64,000 nucleotides of DNA from Halobacillus dabanensis (GCF_900114165.1 NZ_FOSB01000003.1:270207-334206), one strand, 5' to 3'; positions 41,450-50,379 are shown, counted from the first letter of the stretch. Notes: a model not told the origin generated them from the letters alone. Translations and numbers: made by a program.

Positions 41450-42102
41450 AAATGAAGGTGATGCTCGTTGATGATCACTTGGTCGTATTAAGAGGTTTGA
41501 AGTTCTATTTGAATACACAGCCTGAGATTGAAGTGATCGGGGAAGCGGAAAATGGCGAAAAAGCATTGGAAAAGTATGAGGAATTGGCGCCAGACGTCGT
41601 CCTTATGGATTTAATGATGCCCGTCATGGATGGGGTCGAAGCGACGAAAAAGTTGATCGCTAGACATCCAGATGCCAAAGTTGTCGTTCTTACCAGTTAT
41701 TCAGATCAGGATCATGTCATTCCCGCTCTGCAAGCTGGTGCAGTCGGGTATCAATTGAAAGACATCGATCCTGAAGAACTCGTGAAAACAATTCAGGCAG
41801 CCAACAAGGGAGAAAAGCTCTTACATCCGAAAGCGACGAACCTTCTGCTCGAGCAAATGAATGGTGGGGCGGAAAAGAAAGATCCAGGTGCCCATTTCAA
41901 GTTGACCAACCGCGAAAAAGATGTCTTGTATCAAATTTCTCTTGGAAAAAGTAACAAAGAAATCGCATCCCATCTTTACATAACAGAAAAGACGGTCAAG
42001 ACGCATGTGAGCAATATTTTGAGTAAGCTACAAGTCCAGGACCGGACACAGGCCGCGATTTATGCGATGAAGGAAAACTTGTTTGCCGATCGTTCCAGTT
42101 GA
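41446..42102 (+). CDS. NarL/LuxR-family response regulator
   Basis: A 218-residue response regulator, partner of the upstream GAF kinase. The receiver domain has acidic Asp9-Asp10, phosphoacceptor Asp55, Thr in Val-Leu-Thr-Ser, and Lys in Gln-Leu-Lys-Asp. The C-terminal LuxR-type helix-turn-helix (Leu-Thr-Asn-Arg-Glu-Lys-Asp-Val-Leu, then Glu-Lys-Thr-Val-Lys-Thr-His-Val) is intact. Its targets are not known. The repeat array upstream of the kinase gene is a candidate autoregulatory site. Confidence 0.93.
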   Translation: MKMKVMLVDDHLVVLRGLKFYLNTQPEIEVIGEAENGEKALEKYEELAPDVVLMDLMMPVMDGVEATKKLIARHPDAKVVVLTSYSDQDHVIPALQAGAVGYQLKDIDPEELVKTIQAANKGEKLLHPKATNLLLEQMNGGAEKKDPGAHFKLTNREKDVLYQISLGKSNKEIASHLYITEKTVKTHVSNILSKLQVQDRTQAAIYAMKENLFADRSS

Positions 42103-42204
42103 TTCATATAATGTCAGGAAAAGAGAGGGCGTGGCTGCTAGTTCCGAAATAAAGGAAATTCTATGAAAATTGCATTTGTTTACTGAAATAGGATATGATG
42201 ATTG

Positions 42205-42218
42205 TGAAACTGATTTCA
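42205..42218. promoter_or_regulatory. LacI/cre-like operator upstream of the lacI-type gene
   Basis: TGAAACTGATTTCA, closely similar to the three sites upstream of the solute-binding protein gene. It ends 20 bp before the regulator ATG and suggests autoregulation. Confidence 0.6.
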
Positions 42219-42238
42219 TAATTAATGGAGTGAACGAT

Positions 42239-43231
42239 ATGGCGACGATATCAGATGTGGCGGAGAAGTCAGGATTATCAAAAGCGACGGTTTCCCGGGT
42301 AATAAACAATCATCCATACATCTCGAAAGAAAAGCGGGAACTTGTCTATAAAGCGATGGAGGAACTTGGGTATCAACCAAACCCGTCCGCTAGAAGGCTG
42401 CGGGGGCAATTGACTAATACGATCGGAGTTATTGTTCCGAGAATTGTCAATCCATTCTTTTCTTATTTAGTAGATGCTTTAGAACAAGAGGCTTATGATC
42501 ATAATTACCAGGTACTCATGTTTCAGAGTGATGAAAAGAAAGACAAGGAACTTTACTTTTTAAATTTATTAAAAACAAGGCAAGTCGATGGGATCATCAT
42601 GACTTCTATTGAAAGTGATAGGGAAGTGATCGAATCTTATACAAAGTTCGGTCCCATTCTTTTGTGTAATGAATATATAAGTCAGTCGGAAATGCCAGTA
42701 GTCAGGGTCGACCAGACAAAGGCCGCTTATATGGGTACGAAACATTTGCTCGATCAGGGATATAGAAATATTGCCTATTGTACTGGTGGTTTATTTGTAG
42801 ACGATGGAAAAGATAAGGACCGTAATGTTGGTTTCCAGAAGGCGTTGAACGAATATGAAATCGAGATTAATCCTGGCTGGGTGTTCATTAATAAACATAC
42901 GATAGAAGACGGCAAACTTGTCATGCAGCAGATCAGTGATATGGACTACAGGCCTGATGCTATTTTTACCGGAAGTGATGAAATTGCTGCTGGTATTGTA
43001 TTGGAAGCCAAATCGCTAGGGTTTAAAATCCCGGAGGATCTAGCCGTTATCGGATTCGATGATCAACCGATTGCTGAAATGATTGATCCTGCTTTGAGCA
43101 CGATTCGTCAACCGGTCAAGGAAATGGGTGTTCAGTCTGTAGATATGCTTCTGAGTTTACTTAAGAATGAGCCACTTGCAGAACGCCAAAAAGAACTGTC
43201 CGTGGAACTGGTCATAAGGTCTTCCACATAA
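42239..43231 (+). CDS. LacI-family transcriptional regulator of sugar use
   Basis: A 330-residue repressor. The N-terminal helix-turn-helix (Thr-Ile-Ser-Asp-Val-Ala-Glu-Lys-Ser-Gly, then Lys-Ala-Thr-Val-Ser-Arg-Val-Ile-Asn) and hinge (Pro-Asn-Pro-Ser-Ala-Arg-Arg-Leu) are followed by a periplasmic-binding-like sugar domain. It sits directly upstream of the binding-protein and alpha-glucosidase genes, so it probably responds to maltose, isomaltose or similar sugars. The four TGAAAC-type operators around it are its likely sites, although CcpA could use them too. GGAGTGA lies before the ATG at 42239. Confidence 0.9.
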   Translation: MATISDVAEKSGLSKATVSRVINNHPYISKEKRELVYKAMEELGYQPNPSARRLRGQLTNTIGVIVPRIVNPFFSYLVDALEQEAYDHNYQVLMFQSDEKKDKELYFLNLLKTRQVDGIIMTSIESDREVIESYTKFGPILLCNEYISQSEMPVVRVDQTKAAYMGTKHLLDQGYRNIAYCTGGLFVDDGKDKDRNVGFQKALNEYEIEINPGWVFINKHTIEDGKLVMQQISDMDYRPDAIFTGSDEIAAGIVLEAKSLGFKIPEDLAVIGFDDQPIAEMIDPALSTIRQPVKEMGVQSVDMLLSLLKNEPLAERQKELSVELVIRSST

Positions 43232-43249
43232 AAAATAAATAAATAATCA

Positions 43250-43278
43250 TTGAAACCGTTATCATACTTGTATATAAT
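43250..43278 (+). promoter_or_regulatory. Promoter with embedded cre/LacI operator
   Basis: TTGAAA and TATAAT with a 17-bp spacer. The -35 box is part of TGAAACCGTTATCA (43251-43264), which fits the cre consensus at every fixed position. Binding there would block RNA polymerase. It drives the solute-binding protein gene about 180 bp downstream. Confidence 0.7.
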
Positions 43279-43343
43279 GAAAATTAATTAAAAAGGGATT
43301 AGGTGCTTGGAGTTTGTATTGCCAATCTTTTTTTAATTAATTG

Positions 43344-43357
43344 TGAAACCGATATCA
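43344..43357. promoter_or_regulatory. cre/LacI-like operator
   Basis: TGAAACCGATATCA, identical to the site at 43427, 83 bp apart. Paired sites could allow DNA looping. Confidence 0.65.
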
Positions 43358-43426
43358 TATGCTATGCGGGTGGATAATTACGCTCAGTTTGTAAGCTTTT
43401 TGGTAGGTATATTTTTTTATTGTATG

Positions 43427-43440
43427 TGAAACCGATATCA
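43427..43440. promoter_or_regulatory. cre/LacI-like operator
   Basis: TGAAACCGATATCA, 17 bp before the start of the solute-binding protein gene and just upstream of its ribosome-binding site. Confidence 0.65.
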
Positions 43441-43457
43441 CAAAGGGAGAGGATTTT

Positions 43458-44741
43458 ATGAAAAAGAGACGTATCACTCTTGTATCTGTTTTATTTGCAG
43501 GTGTGCTGGCTGGTTGTTCCTTTGGTTCTGGTTCGTCATCGGAAGGTTCAGAAGATGCGACCACGATTGAGATTTTTCAGGGGAAAGTGGAGTTTAATGA
43601 CCAGTTTAACGAACTAGCGGAGAAATATGAAGAAGAAAACCCGGGCGTTGATATTAAAATTACGACTGTTGGTGGTGGTTCCGACTATGCGGGCTCATTG
43701 AAAACAAAGTTCGCTTCTGGGGAGGAGCCGGAAATATTCAGCATTGCTGGACCGACCGAGGCTGCCAATTATGAACAATATTTAGCGGATCTTTCCGAAA
43801 CAGAACTTGCTGACATGGCATTGGAAGGGACATTGGACCCTGTTACCAAAAATGGGGAAGTCCATGGCCTTCCTTTCAATCAGGAAGGATACGGGTTGAT
43901 TTATAATAAGAAAATGTTCAGTGAGGCTGGAATTGATCCTAATGAAATTACAACTTATGAGGATTTGAAAGCAACGGTAGAAACATTGGATAGCAAGAAA
44001 GAAGAATTAGGAATAGAGGCTGTATTCGCTTTCCCTGCAAAAGAGAAATGGGTGCCTGGCAATCACTTGTCGAATGTCTACCTTGCCCCTGAATTCGATC
44101 AAAATGTGTTGAACGCTTATGAAGCAGAAGAAGTACAGTTTGAAAGAAATGAAGAGTTCAAGCGGATGATTGATTTACAAAATGATTATTCGATTCAACC
44201 GACGTTAAGTCTTGATTACTCCCAACAAGTGGAACAGTATTTCTCTTTGCAAGACGTAGCGATCATTCAGCAAGGAAACTGGATCTATCCATCTGTAGAA
44301 CAAATGGATCCTGAATTTGCAGCAGAGGGGATGGGGATTCTCCCTATACCAGTTGAAGGACAGGAAAGGAAACTTCCTGTTGGAGTGCCGAACTACTGGG
44401 CAGTGAACAAGAATAGCGATGAAGAAACGGTTCAGGCGTCTAAAGAATTTCTTGACTGGATGTATACTTCGGATGTAGGGAAGGAATATGTGCTGAATGA
44501 GTTCAAGTTCATTCCTGCTTATGAAGGCTATGATACAGAGGAAATCTCCGATCCATTGTCTAAAGAAATTTACGAATATGCTTCGAATGATCAAACTTCC
44601 GGATGGGTCTTCCTGGGATATCCGGGAACATGGGGAGATTATTTGGGCTCTAATGTTCAGAAATACCTCAACGGTGAAATGACCTGGGACGAATTGATGG
44701 AAGATTCGAAGGAAGAATGGACGAGCATGGACCAATCGTAG
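43458..44741 (+). CDS. Sugar ABC transporter solute-binding lipoprotein
   Basis: A 427-residue extracellular lipoprotein of the family 1 (maltose-type) binding proteins. The lipobox Leu-Ala-Gly-Cys puts the lipid on Cys20, followed by a Ser/Gly linker and a two-lobed fold. Asn-Gln-Glu-Gly-Tyr-Gly-Leu-Ile-Tyr-Asn is the usual cross-over strand, and Gly-Asn-Trp and Pro-Val-Gly-Val-Pro-Asn-Tyr-Trp are sugar-site segments. It captures an oligosaccharide for import. Unusually, no permease genes (MalF/MalG type) follow; the next gene is an alpha-glucosidase after a terminator. It must use permeases and an ATPase encoded elsewhere. Confidence 0.92.
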   Translation: MKKRRITLVSVLFAGVLAGCSFGSGSSSEGSEDATTIEIFQGKVEFNDQFNELAEKYEEENPGVDIKITTVGGGSDYAGSLKTKFASGEEPEIFSIAGPTEAANYEQYLADLSETELADMALEGTLDPVTKNGEVHGLPFNQEGYGLIYNKKMFSEAGIDPNEITTYEDLKATVETLDSKKEELGIEAVFAFPAKEKWVPGNHLSNVYLAPEFDQNVLNAYEAEEVQFERNEEFKRMIDLQNDYSIQPTLSLDYSQQVEQYFSLQDVAIIQQGNWIYPSVEQMDPEFAAEGMGILPIPVEGQERKLPVGVPNYWAVNKNSDEETVQASKEFLDWMYTSDVGKEYVLNEFKFIPAYEGYDTEEISDPLSKEIYEYASNDQTSGWVFLGYPGTWGDYLGSNVQKYLNGEMTWDELMEDSKEEWTSMDQS

Positions 44742-44750
44742 GTTCTTAAG

Positions 44751-44795
44751 AAAGCGCCTGACATCCAGTGCTGACCTGGATTGTTAGACGCTTTT
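44751..44795 (+). terminator. Terminator after the solute-binding protein gene
   Basis: AAAGCG pairs with CGCTTT, with an inner stem ATCCAG / CTGGAT and bulges, ending in TTTT. Confidence 0.75.
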
Positions 44796-44901
44796 CTAGT
44801 TTAGGCTGTTTGTATGTAAATAATTTTTACTCCTTGAGAACAAAAGATGGACGGTATTTCTAAAAGAATGATAGAGGAGCCGTAGGAAAGTAGGGAAGGT
44901 T

Positions 44902-46548
44902 ATGAAAAAACAATGGTGGAAAGAAGCGGTCGTTTATCAAGTTTACCCGCGCAGCTTTATGGATGGGGATGGAGATGGAACAGGGGATCTGCAAGGGGTC
45001 TTGAGCAAACTGGACTATTTGCAGGACCTTGGCATTGATGTTATCTGGCTTTCGCCTGTCTATGAATCTCCGAATGATGATAATGGCTATGATATTAGTG
45101 ACTATCAAAAAATTATGAGTGAATTTGGGACAATGGAAGACTTTGACCTGCTGTTAGAGGAAGTCCATGACAGGGGGATGAAGCTGATCATGGATTTAGT
45201 CATCAATCATACATCCGATGAGCATCCGTGGTTTTTAGAATCGAAGTCTTCTAAGCAAAATCCATATCGTGATTATTATATTTGGCATCCAGGCAAAGAT
45301 GGCAAAGAGCCGAACAATTGGGCATCGATTTTTGAAGGGTCGATTTGGGAGTACGATGAGAAGACAAAGGAATACTATATGCATGTATTTTCCAAAAAAC
45401 AGCCGGACTTGAATTGGGAAAATCCGAAAGTAAGGCAAGAGTTGTATCACATGGTGAACTGGTGGTTAGACAAAGGCATCGATGGTTTCCGGATTGATGC
45501 CATCTCCCACATTAAGAAAGCGCCTGGATATCCCGATCTTCCTGAGATAGAGGGGAGGACGTTCGTACCTTCCCTGGAAGGCCACAGAAACCAGGAAGGA
45601 ATCCAGGAATTCCTTGATGAACTCGTGGAGGAGACATTTTCTCATTATGATATCATGACGGTCGGAGAAGCCAATGGTGTCGGGGTGGAAGAGGCTGACG
45701 AATGGGTTGGCGAAGAAAATGGGAAGTTCAATATGATATTCCAATTCGAACATGTCGGGCTCTGGGAGAATAGTAAGGATGGAGTAGATATTCATGAGTT
45801 GAAGGATGTGTTCACAAAGTGGCAAACGGCACTGGATGGGAAAGGCTGGAATGCATTATTTCTGGAAAATCATGATCTTCCAAGGACAGTCTCGATTTTA
45901 GGGGATGACGATTCTTATAGAGTGGAATCCAGCAAATGCCTGGCAACCTTATATTTCCTTATGCAAGGAACTCCATTCATTTATCAAGGGCAGGAAATCG
46001 GGATGACGAATGTCCAGTTCCCTTCCATTGAAGATTATGACGATGTGGCCATTAAAAACTATTATAAACAGGAAACGGAGAGGGGAGTACCGCACGAAGA
46101 AGTGATGGACGAGATATGGCGGACAGGAAGAGACAACTCGCGAACCCCAATGCAATGGTCTGCAGGCCCTTCCGCTGGATTCACTACGGGGACCCCATGG
46201 ATGAAAGTGAACCCAAATTTCAAGGAGATCAATGTCGAAAGAGAGCAGGAAAGTGAGGATTCTATTTTTCATTATTATCGAAAACTGATTGAAATGAGAA
46301 AACAGAAGCCGGCGCTCATTTACGGAGATTACACCCCATATTTAGAAGAACATGACGAGATTTTCAGCTATCTGCGAAGGTATGAAGGAGAAAAATATCT
46401 TATCTTAACGAACTTGTCCGAAAAAGAAGTCAGCTTCGACTTGTCAAGTGAGTTCGAGGACGCTCACCTATGTCTAGGCAATTACCCTGGAGTTATAGAC
46501 TCTTCTTTTTTGCGTCCTTATGAGGCGCGAGTGTACAACTTCAGATAA
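44902..46548 (+). CDS. GH13 alpha-glucosidase / oligo-1,6-glucosidase
   Basis: A 548-residue cytoplasmic glycoside hydrolase. Catalytic residues are Asp199 (nucleophile, in Asp-Gly-Phe-Arg-Ile-Asp), Glu256 (acid/base, in Val-Gly-Glu-Ala) and His324-Asp325 (transition-state stabiliser, in Glu-Asn-His-Asp). The N-terminal Asp-Gly-Asp-Gly-Asp-Gly is the calcium-type loop of this subfamily. It would split short alpha-1,6 or alpha-1,4 glucosides imported from outside (isomaltose, maltose, sucrose-like sugars). The upstream binding protein, regulator and operators support this. The GAGGAG-type site and ATG are clear. A terminator follows after 7 bp. Confidence 0.93.
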   Translation: MKKQWWKEAVVYQVYPRSFMDGDGDGTGDLQGVLSKLDYLQDLGIDVIWLSPVYESPNDDNGYDISDYQKIMSEFGTMEDFDLLLEEVHDRGMKLIMDLVINHTSDEHPWFLESKSSKQNPYRDYYIWHPGKDGKEPNNWASIFEGSIWEYDEKTKEYYMHVFSKKQPDLNWENPKVRQELYHMVNWWLDKGIDGFRIDAISHIKKAPGYPDLPEIEGRTFVPSLEGHRNQEGIQEFLDELVEETFSHYDIMTVGEANGVGVEEADEWVGEENGKFNMIFQFEHVGLWENSKDGVDIHELKDVFTKWQTALDGKGWNALFLENHDLPRTVSILGDDDSYRVESSKCLATLYFLMQGTPFIYQGQEIGMTNVQFPSIEDYDDVAIKNYYKQETERGVPHEEVMDEIWRTGRDNSRTPMQWSAGPSAGFTTGTPWMKVNPNFKEINVEREQESEDSIFHYYRKLIEMRKQKPALIYGDYTPYLEEHDEIFSYLRRYEGEKYLILTNLSEKEVSFDLSSEFEDAHLCLGNYPGVIDSSFLRPYEARVYNFR

Positions 46549-46554
46549 AAGGTA

Positions 46555-46586
46555 AAAGGCTGAACTGTAAATGGTTCAGTCTTTTT
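46555..46586 (+). terminator. Terminator after the alpha-glucosidase gene
   Basis: An 11-bp stem (AAAGGCTGAAC / GTTCAGTCTTT, one wobble) with an 8-base loop and a T tract. Confidence 0.88.
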
Positions 46587-46780
46587 GTCGGCTAAGAAAT
46601 TATAAAACAGTTAAATACGTAATATCTTTTTATTCATCTATTCCCACCCCTGGGAATCCCGTGTCAATCCTCCATTCTCTTTAACTAAAACTATCATAGG
46701 TATTACAAGTGTAACGAGTTTTGCCCTTTGATGAAACAAATCCCAGGATTCTCTCGTAATACAGGGCAGGAGGTTTTTTT

Positions 46781-46978
46781 ATGAAAAAAATATATCGATC
46801 TACAGATGAGAAGCAGGTATCAGGCGTTCTTGGAGGGTTGAGTGAGCTATATAACATCGATGTAAGTATCCTCCGCATTATCTTAGTGGTATCCGGATTC
46901 TTTACAGGTGGCATTACATGGTTGATTTACCTTGTTGCGGCAATGGTCATACCGACAGATAAACAGTTACTAAAATAA
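46781..46978 (+). CDS. PspC-domain small membrane protein
   Basis: A 65-residue PspC protein. The family features are Leu-Gly-Gly-Leu-Ser-Glu-Leu-Tyr-Asn-Ile-Asp at residues 17-27 and two hydrophobic segments around residues 30-58 ending in Ala-Ala-Met-Val-Ile-Pro. PspC domains belong to the phage-shock or envelope-stress response. There is no PspA or LiaRS gene next to it. CAGGAGG lies before the ATG. Confidence 0.92.
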   Translation: MKKIYRSTDEKQVSGVLGGLSELYNIDVSILRIILVVSGFFTGGITWLIYLVAAMVIPTDKQLLK

Positions 46979-47090
46979 TACATCGTGTGTAACTTTTGCA
47001 TTTATTTTTTTATGTTAAGATGAGTGGGGACTTATGGCATGTTATTCGATAAATGAAGCTTCATCCATGAAAAATAGGAAGGGATCGCTT

Positions 47091-47849
47091 ATGACAATGT
47101 TAAATGGGCAAACACAATATATCCGCTCCATCGATCTGAAAAGAGAGCAGATTTCCTCGTATCAGCAATTCCCGCTCCATCTTCCGGTGATCCGGAACTT
47201 TGAAGAGTTGAAGCTGCATCCAAACGTGACTTATATTATCGGTGAAAACGGGATGGGAAAATCGACGTTGCTGGAAGGGATCGCAGTCGCATTAGGCTTC
47301 AACCCTGAAGGTGGCACACTTAATTTTAACTTCTCCAGCTATGACTCCCATTCGAACCTTGATGAATACCTGCGTTTGGTCAAAGGGGTACAAAGGGCAA
47401 AAGATTCCTTTTTCTTCCGGGCGGAGAGCTTCTATAATGTTGCCACAAATATCGAGGAGTTGGATAAGGAGCCACTTGGTGGTGGAAAGGTCATTGACTC
47501 CTTTGGTGGGAAATCGTTGCATGAACAATCACACGGGGAGTCTTTCTTTGCAGCTTTTACTGAACGTTTTCGTGGACAAGGTTTATACATACTGGATGAA
47601 CCAGAAGCAGCTTTATCGCCACTGCGGCAGATGTCGATGTTGGCACGGATCAATGACCTTGTGCAGGAAGGATCTCAATTCATTATCTCCACCCACTCTC
47701 CGATATTAATGGCCTATCCAAAGGCGAAAATAATCCAACTGACTGAGGACGGAATGAAGGAAACGACATTGGAGGAAACAAGCCATTATTCGATCATGAA
47801 ACAGTTTTTTGAGGACAAAAATCGTTTGTTCCATCACCTGTTCCAGTAA
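47091..47849 (+). CDS. AAA/ABC-type ATPase, RecF/OLD-like fold
   Basis: A 252-residue soluble ATPase. Walker A is Gly-Glu-Asn-Gly-Met-Gly-Lys-Ser-Thr, the ABC-like signature is replaced by Ser-His-Gly-Glu-Ser, and Walker B is Tyr-Ile-Leu-Asp-Glu-Pro-Glu-Ala-Ala-Leu-Ser. The late Ser-Thr-His-Ser-Pro-Ile is the H-loop. Such stand-alone predicted ATP-binding proteins occur widely in Bacillaceae, and their partner is unknown. There is no adjacent permease or nuclease (for example no HNH or TOPRIM domain), so defence-system types such as OLD or Septu are not supported. GGAAGGG lies before the ATG at 47091. Confidence 0.85.
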   Translation: MTMLNGQTQYIRSIDLKREQISSYQQFPLHLPVIRNFEELKLHPNVTYIIGENGMGKSTLLEGIAVALGFNPEGGTLNFNFSSYDSHSNLDEYLRLVKGVQRAKDSFFFRAESFYNVATNIEELDKEPLGGGKVIDSFGGKSLHEQSHGESFFAAFTERFRGQGLYILDEPEAALSPLRQMSMLARINDLVQEGSQFIISTHSPILMAYPKAKIIQLTEDGMKETTLEETSHYSIMKQFFEDKNRLFHHLFQ

Positions 47850-47894
47850 GGTTTCACCATTTTTATTGGGTGAACAAGCGGAAGGATGAGTAGA

Positions 47895-48095
47895 ATGTTT
47901 TCTTTCATATTCTTGGCTGGTTTATGTACTTTGACTTTTCCGTTGATGGGGATCAAGGACTTTAAAAAGGAAAAAAGAAGTACTCAGGCCGCGAGATCAG
48001 TCTTTATTCTACTCGGGGTTATCTTTATCATAGGAGGAGTCATAGATCTAAATCTGTGGAACGTTTCTCTTAGTTTAACAGCATTCTATTACTAA
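47895..48095 (+). CDS. Small two-span membrane protein
   Basis: A 66-residue protein with two hydrophobic segments (about residues 2-18 and 33-58), separated by a Lys/Arg-rich loop (Lys-Asp-Phe-Lys-Lys-Glu-Lys-Arg). The ATG at 47895 is nine bases after GGAAGG; an ATG at 47886 touches that site. It lies 45 bp after the ATPase gene on the same strand, with an internal hairpin between, so it may be co-expressed. The family is not recognised. Confidence 0.55.
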   Translation: MFSFIFLAGLCTLTFPLMGIKDFKKEKRSTQAARSVFILLGVIFIIGGVIDLNLWNVSLSLTAFYY

Positions 48096-48198
48096 ATTCT
48101 TTAAGGTTTTTCCTGTCTGCTATAAAAGGTTGTGTAAAGGACCATTCCTAATACGCAGAGCTGGGGTTTATGAAGAGGTAAAGGAGGTGGAGGTATAG

Positions 48199-48459
48199 AT
48201 GAAAATAGTTTTATCCGTACTTATGATCGTTGCATTAATTTCTTCTATTATAAGTTTGATATATAAAAGGAAAAAAGCGGGAATTACCGGTGTCAAAACA
48301 GCACTAACGTCTATCTGCTTTTATTTGATTGTCATTACGAATCTGGTTGCTTACTGGTTAGATGCAATCGGGCTTTATAGCTGGATGATTACGGTCTTTT
48401 TACTTGCTATAGGGGCATATTTTACAAAGTATATGGTGGCACCACAAAAAGAAGGTTGA
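48199..48459 (+). CDS. Small membrane protein of unknown function
   Basis: An 86-residue protein with three hydrophobic segments (about residues 2-20, 35-53, 58-76) and a Lys-rich loop after the first. The ATG is preceded by AAAGGAGGTGGAGG. I do not recognise the family. A strong terminator follows at 48576. Confidence 0.65.
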   Translation: MKIVLSVLMIVALISSIISLIYKRKKAGITGVKTALTSICFYLIVITNLVAYWLDAIGLYSWMITVFLLAIGAYFTKYMVAPQKEG

Positions 48460-48575
48460 TTTTTCCATCATATAAAATATACTGATGGCGAAGGACTAGA
48501 TTATTGAAAAGGTAAGGCGTGTCGTTCTATAGTGTTTCTTTTGCCAGAACGAGCAATGGTCCTTTTACATGCCTT

Positions 48576-48618
48576 AAAAAAACTCTCTTGTTGATAAAAT
48601 CAGAAGAGAGTTTTTTTT
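48576..48618. terminator. Strong terminator
   Basis: AAAAA, a 9-bp stem AACTCTCTT / AAGAGAGTT with a 14-base loop, then eight T residues. Confidence 0.9.
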
Positions 48619-48697
48619 ACCTTACATAATTGTGGAACTTTTCTAAAAATAACACGTATGTAAAAGGAGATCATTTTGTTGAAGGGGAGCGAGATCA

Positions 48698-49609
48698 GTG
48701 GAGGATGTTATTTCCGTGATGAATTTATCGAAATCTTTTGGTTCTACTCAAGCTGTCAAAAGTCTTTCTTTTCAAGTGAAAAAAGGGGAGATTTTTGGAA
48801 TCATCGGCCCGAACGGAGCGGGAAAAACGACCACCCTTGAAATCCTGGAGGGGATTCAAAAGCCTACTGGCGGAGAGGTCGAGGTACTCGGTCTTGTTCC
48901 GAGTAGACAGTTGCGGGAACTTAACAACAGAATCGGCGTCCAGTTTCAAGCCACTTCGATCCAAAAGAAAATGAAAGTGAAAGAAGCGCTCGACTTGTTT
49001 TCCACTTTCTATAAAGGTGATACACAAAAGGATGAACTGATTGCATTACTCGATCTAGGTGAAAAGCTGGATGTTTGCTTTGAAGATTTATCGGGAGGAT
49101 GGAAGCAGCGGGTCACTCTCGCTCTCGCCACCTTACATCAGCCTGAACTATTGTTCCTTGATGAGCCGAGTATGGGTCTTGACCCCCATGCCCGACGGGA
49201 GATGTGGGGGATGATCCGGTCCTTAAGAGATAAAGGAAGTACGATTGTGCTTTCCACTCACTATATGGAAGAAGCGGAGAAGCTTTGTGATCGTGTCGCT
49301 ATGATATACAGCGGAGAACTGAAAGCAGTGAACACGCCGGACGAACTCCTGAATGATGTGGCCACCCACTATATCGGGTTTGAGAGTGAGGGGGTCTCTT
49401 ATGATTTCCTGTTAACACTAAGGGACGTGGCTCATGTAGAAAAAGAGGATCATCATTTCAAAGTGTTTAGTGAAGACCTCCAGCATACTGCTTATCAGAT
49501 CTTTACTTACTGTCACCAAGAGGGTATTGTGCTGAGGAATTTCAAGTTTGATCGAGGTTCACTTGATGATTTATTTGTTCAGTATTCAGAAAAGGAGAAA
49601 ACGGGATGA
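48698..49609 (+). CDS. ABC transporter ATP-binding protein (ABC-2 exporter)
   Basis: A 303-residue ATPase. Walker A is Gly-Pro-Asn-Gly-Ala-Gly-Lys-Thr (37-44), the signature is Leu-Ser-Gly-Gly-Trp-Lys-Gln (131-137), Walker B is Leu-Leu-Phe-Leu-Asp-Glu-Pro, and Ser-Thr-His-Tyr is the switch. An extra C-terminal ~85 residues is typical for ATPases of drug or bacteriocin-immunity ABC-2 exporters (DrrA/NatA-like). It pairs with the permease gene, which it overlaps by 4 bp. The start is GTG with GGGGAG eight bases upstream. Confidence 0.92.
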   Translation: MEDVISVMNLSKSFGSTQAVKSLSFQVKKGEIFGIIGPNGAGKTTTLEILEGIQKPTGGEVEVLGLVPSRQLRELNNRIGVQFQATSIQKKMKVKEALDLFSTFYKGDTQKDELIALLDLGEKLDVCFEDLSGGWKQRVTLALATLHQPELLFLDEPSMGLDPHARREMWGMIRSLRDKGSTIVLSTHYMEEAEKLCDRVAMIYSGELKAVNTPDELLNDVATHYIGFESEGVSYDFLLTLRDVAHVEKEDHHFKVFSEDLQHTAYQIFTYCHQEGIVLRNFKFDRGSLDDLFVQYSEKEKTG

Positions 49610-50346
49610 ATACAGTTATTAAGCTCGCAAACATAGAAACGAGGATGTTCTTCCGTGATCGTCTTAGCGTGTTTTGGACATTTCTTTTTCCTGTAGTGAT
49701 GATTTGGCTCTTCGGTTCGATGTTCAGCGGAAATATGGCGGGACCGTTTTCTTTTGCTGAGCTGTTCATTCCTTCTTGGATCGGTGTGAATATTGTTACC
49801 ACTTCGTTTTTTACGCTCGGCACGGTACTTGCTGGTTACAGGGAAACAGGAGTGTTACGCAGATACCAGTCGACGCCGCTCCCACCGTGGAAAATCCTCA
49901 CCGCACATACGGTGCAGGGGACAGTGATTTTTATCATCTCCGCACTTCTGCTTATGATTTTCGGGATGGTCATGTATGACTTGGAAGCTCCCTTGTATAT
50001 CGGAAGCACGTTGCTCGCGTTATTGATCAGTATCGTGGCATTTTTCCCTTTTGCTTTGTTTGTTACCTCTTTAGCGAAAAACACGCAATCGGCTGCAGCA
50101 ATCAGCTCGTTGTTTCTGAATTTGATGTTGTTTTTATCTGGAGCTACCTTCCCTGTAGAAATGATGCCGACCATTTTACAATATGTTTCGAAAGTTCTGC
50201 CGCTTTATTATGTGATACAAATGCTTCGTGGCACGTGGAACGAGGCACCAATTACGGAGTACGGTTTAGAAGTGGGTATTCTACTCGGTATTGCCGTAGT
50301 ATCGATTGTGTTAGCCTCCCGTTTTTTCCGCTGGAGCGATCGATAA
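49606..50346 (+). CDS. ABC-2 type permease
   Basis: A 246-residue membrane protein with six spans, Arg-Asp-Arg-Leu-Ser-Val-Phe-Trp-Thr near the first span and a Gly-Tyr-Arg-Glu-Thr-Gly-Val-Leu-Arg-Arg-Tyr coupling helix. The Phe-Pro-Val-Glu-Met-Met-Pro segment before the last spans is characteristic of DrrB-type ABC-2 permeases. With the ATPase encoded just upstream it makes a homodimeric exporter. The cargo is unknown (drug, lipid or peptide). Confidence 0.92.
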   Translation: MNTVIKLANIETRMFFRDRLSVFWTFLFPVVMIWLFGSMFSGNMAGPFSFAELFIPSWIGVNIVTTSFFTLGTVLAGYRETGVLRRYQSTPLPPWKILTAHTVQGTVIFIISALLLMIFGMVMYDLEAPLYIGSTLLALLISIVAFFPFALFVTSLAKNTQSAAAISSLFLNLMLFLSGATFPVEMMPTILQYVSKVLPLYYVIQMLRGTWNEAPITEYGLEVGILLGIAVVSIVLASRFFRWSDR

Positions 50347-50379
50347 GGAACTTGATTTTTTCAGAGGGGGTGTTCTTCT

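Noticed and set aside
47091-48095. A defence-type ATPase system (OLD or similar)
   Set aside because: The ATPase has no nuclease or toprim partner, and only small membrane proteins follow it.
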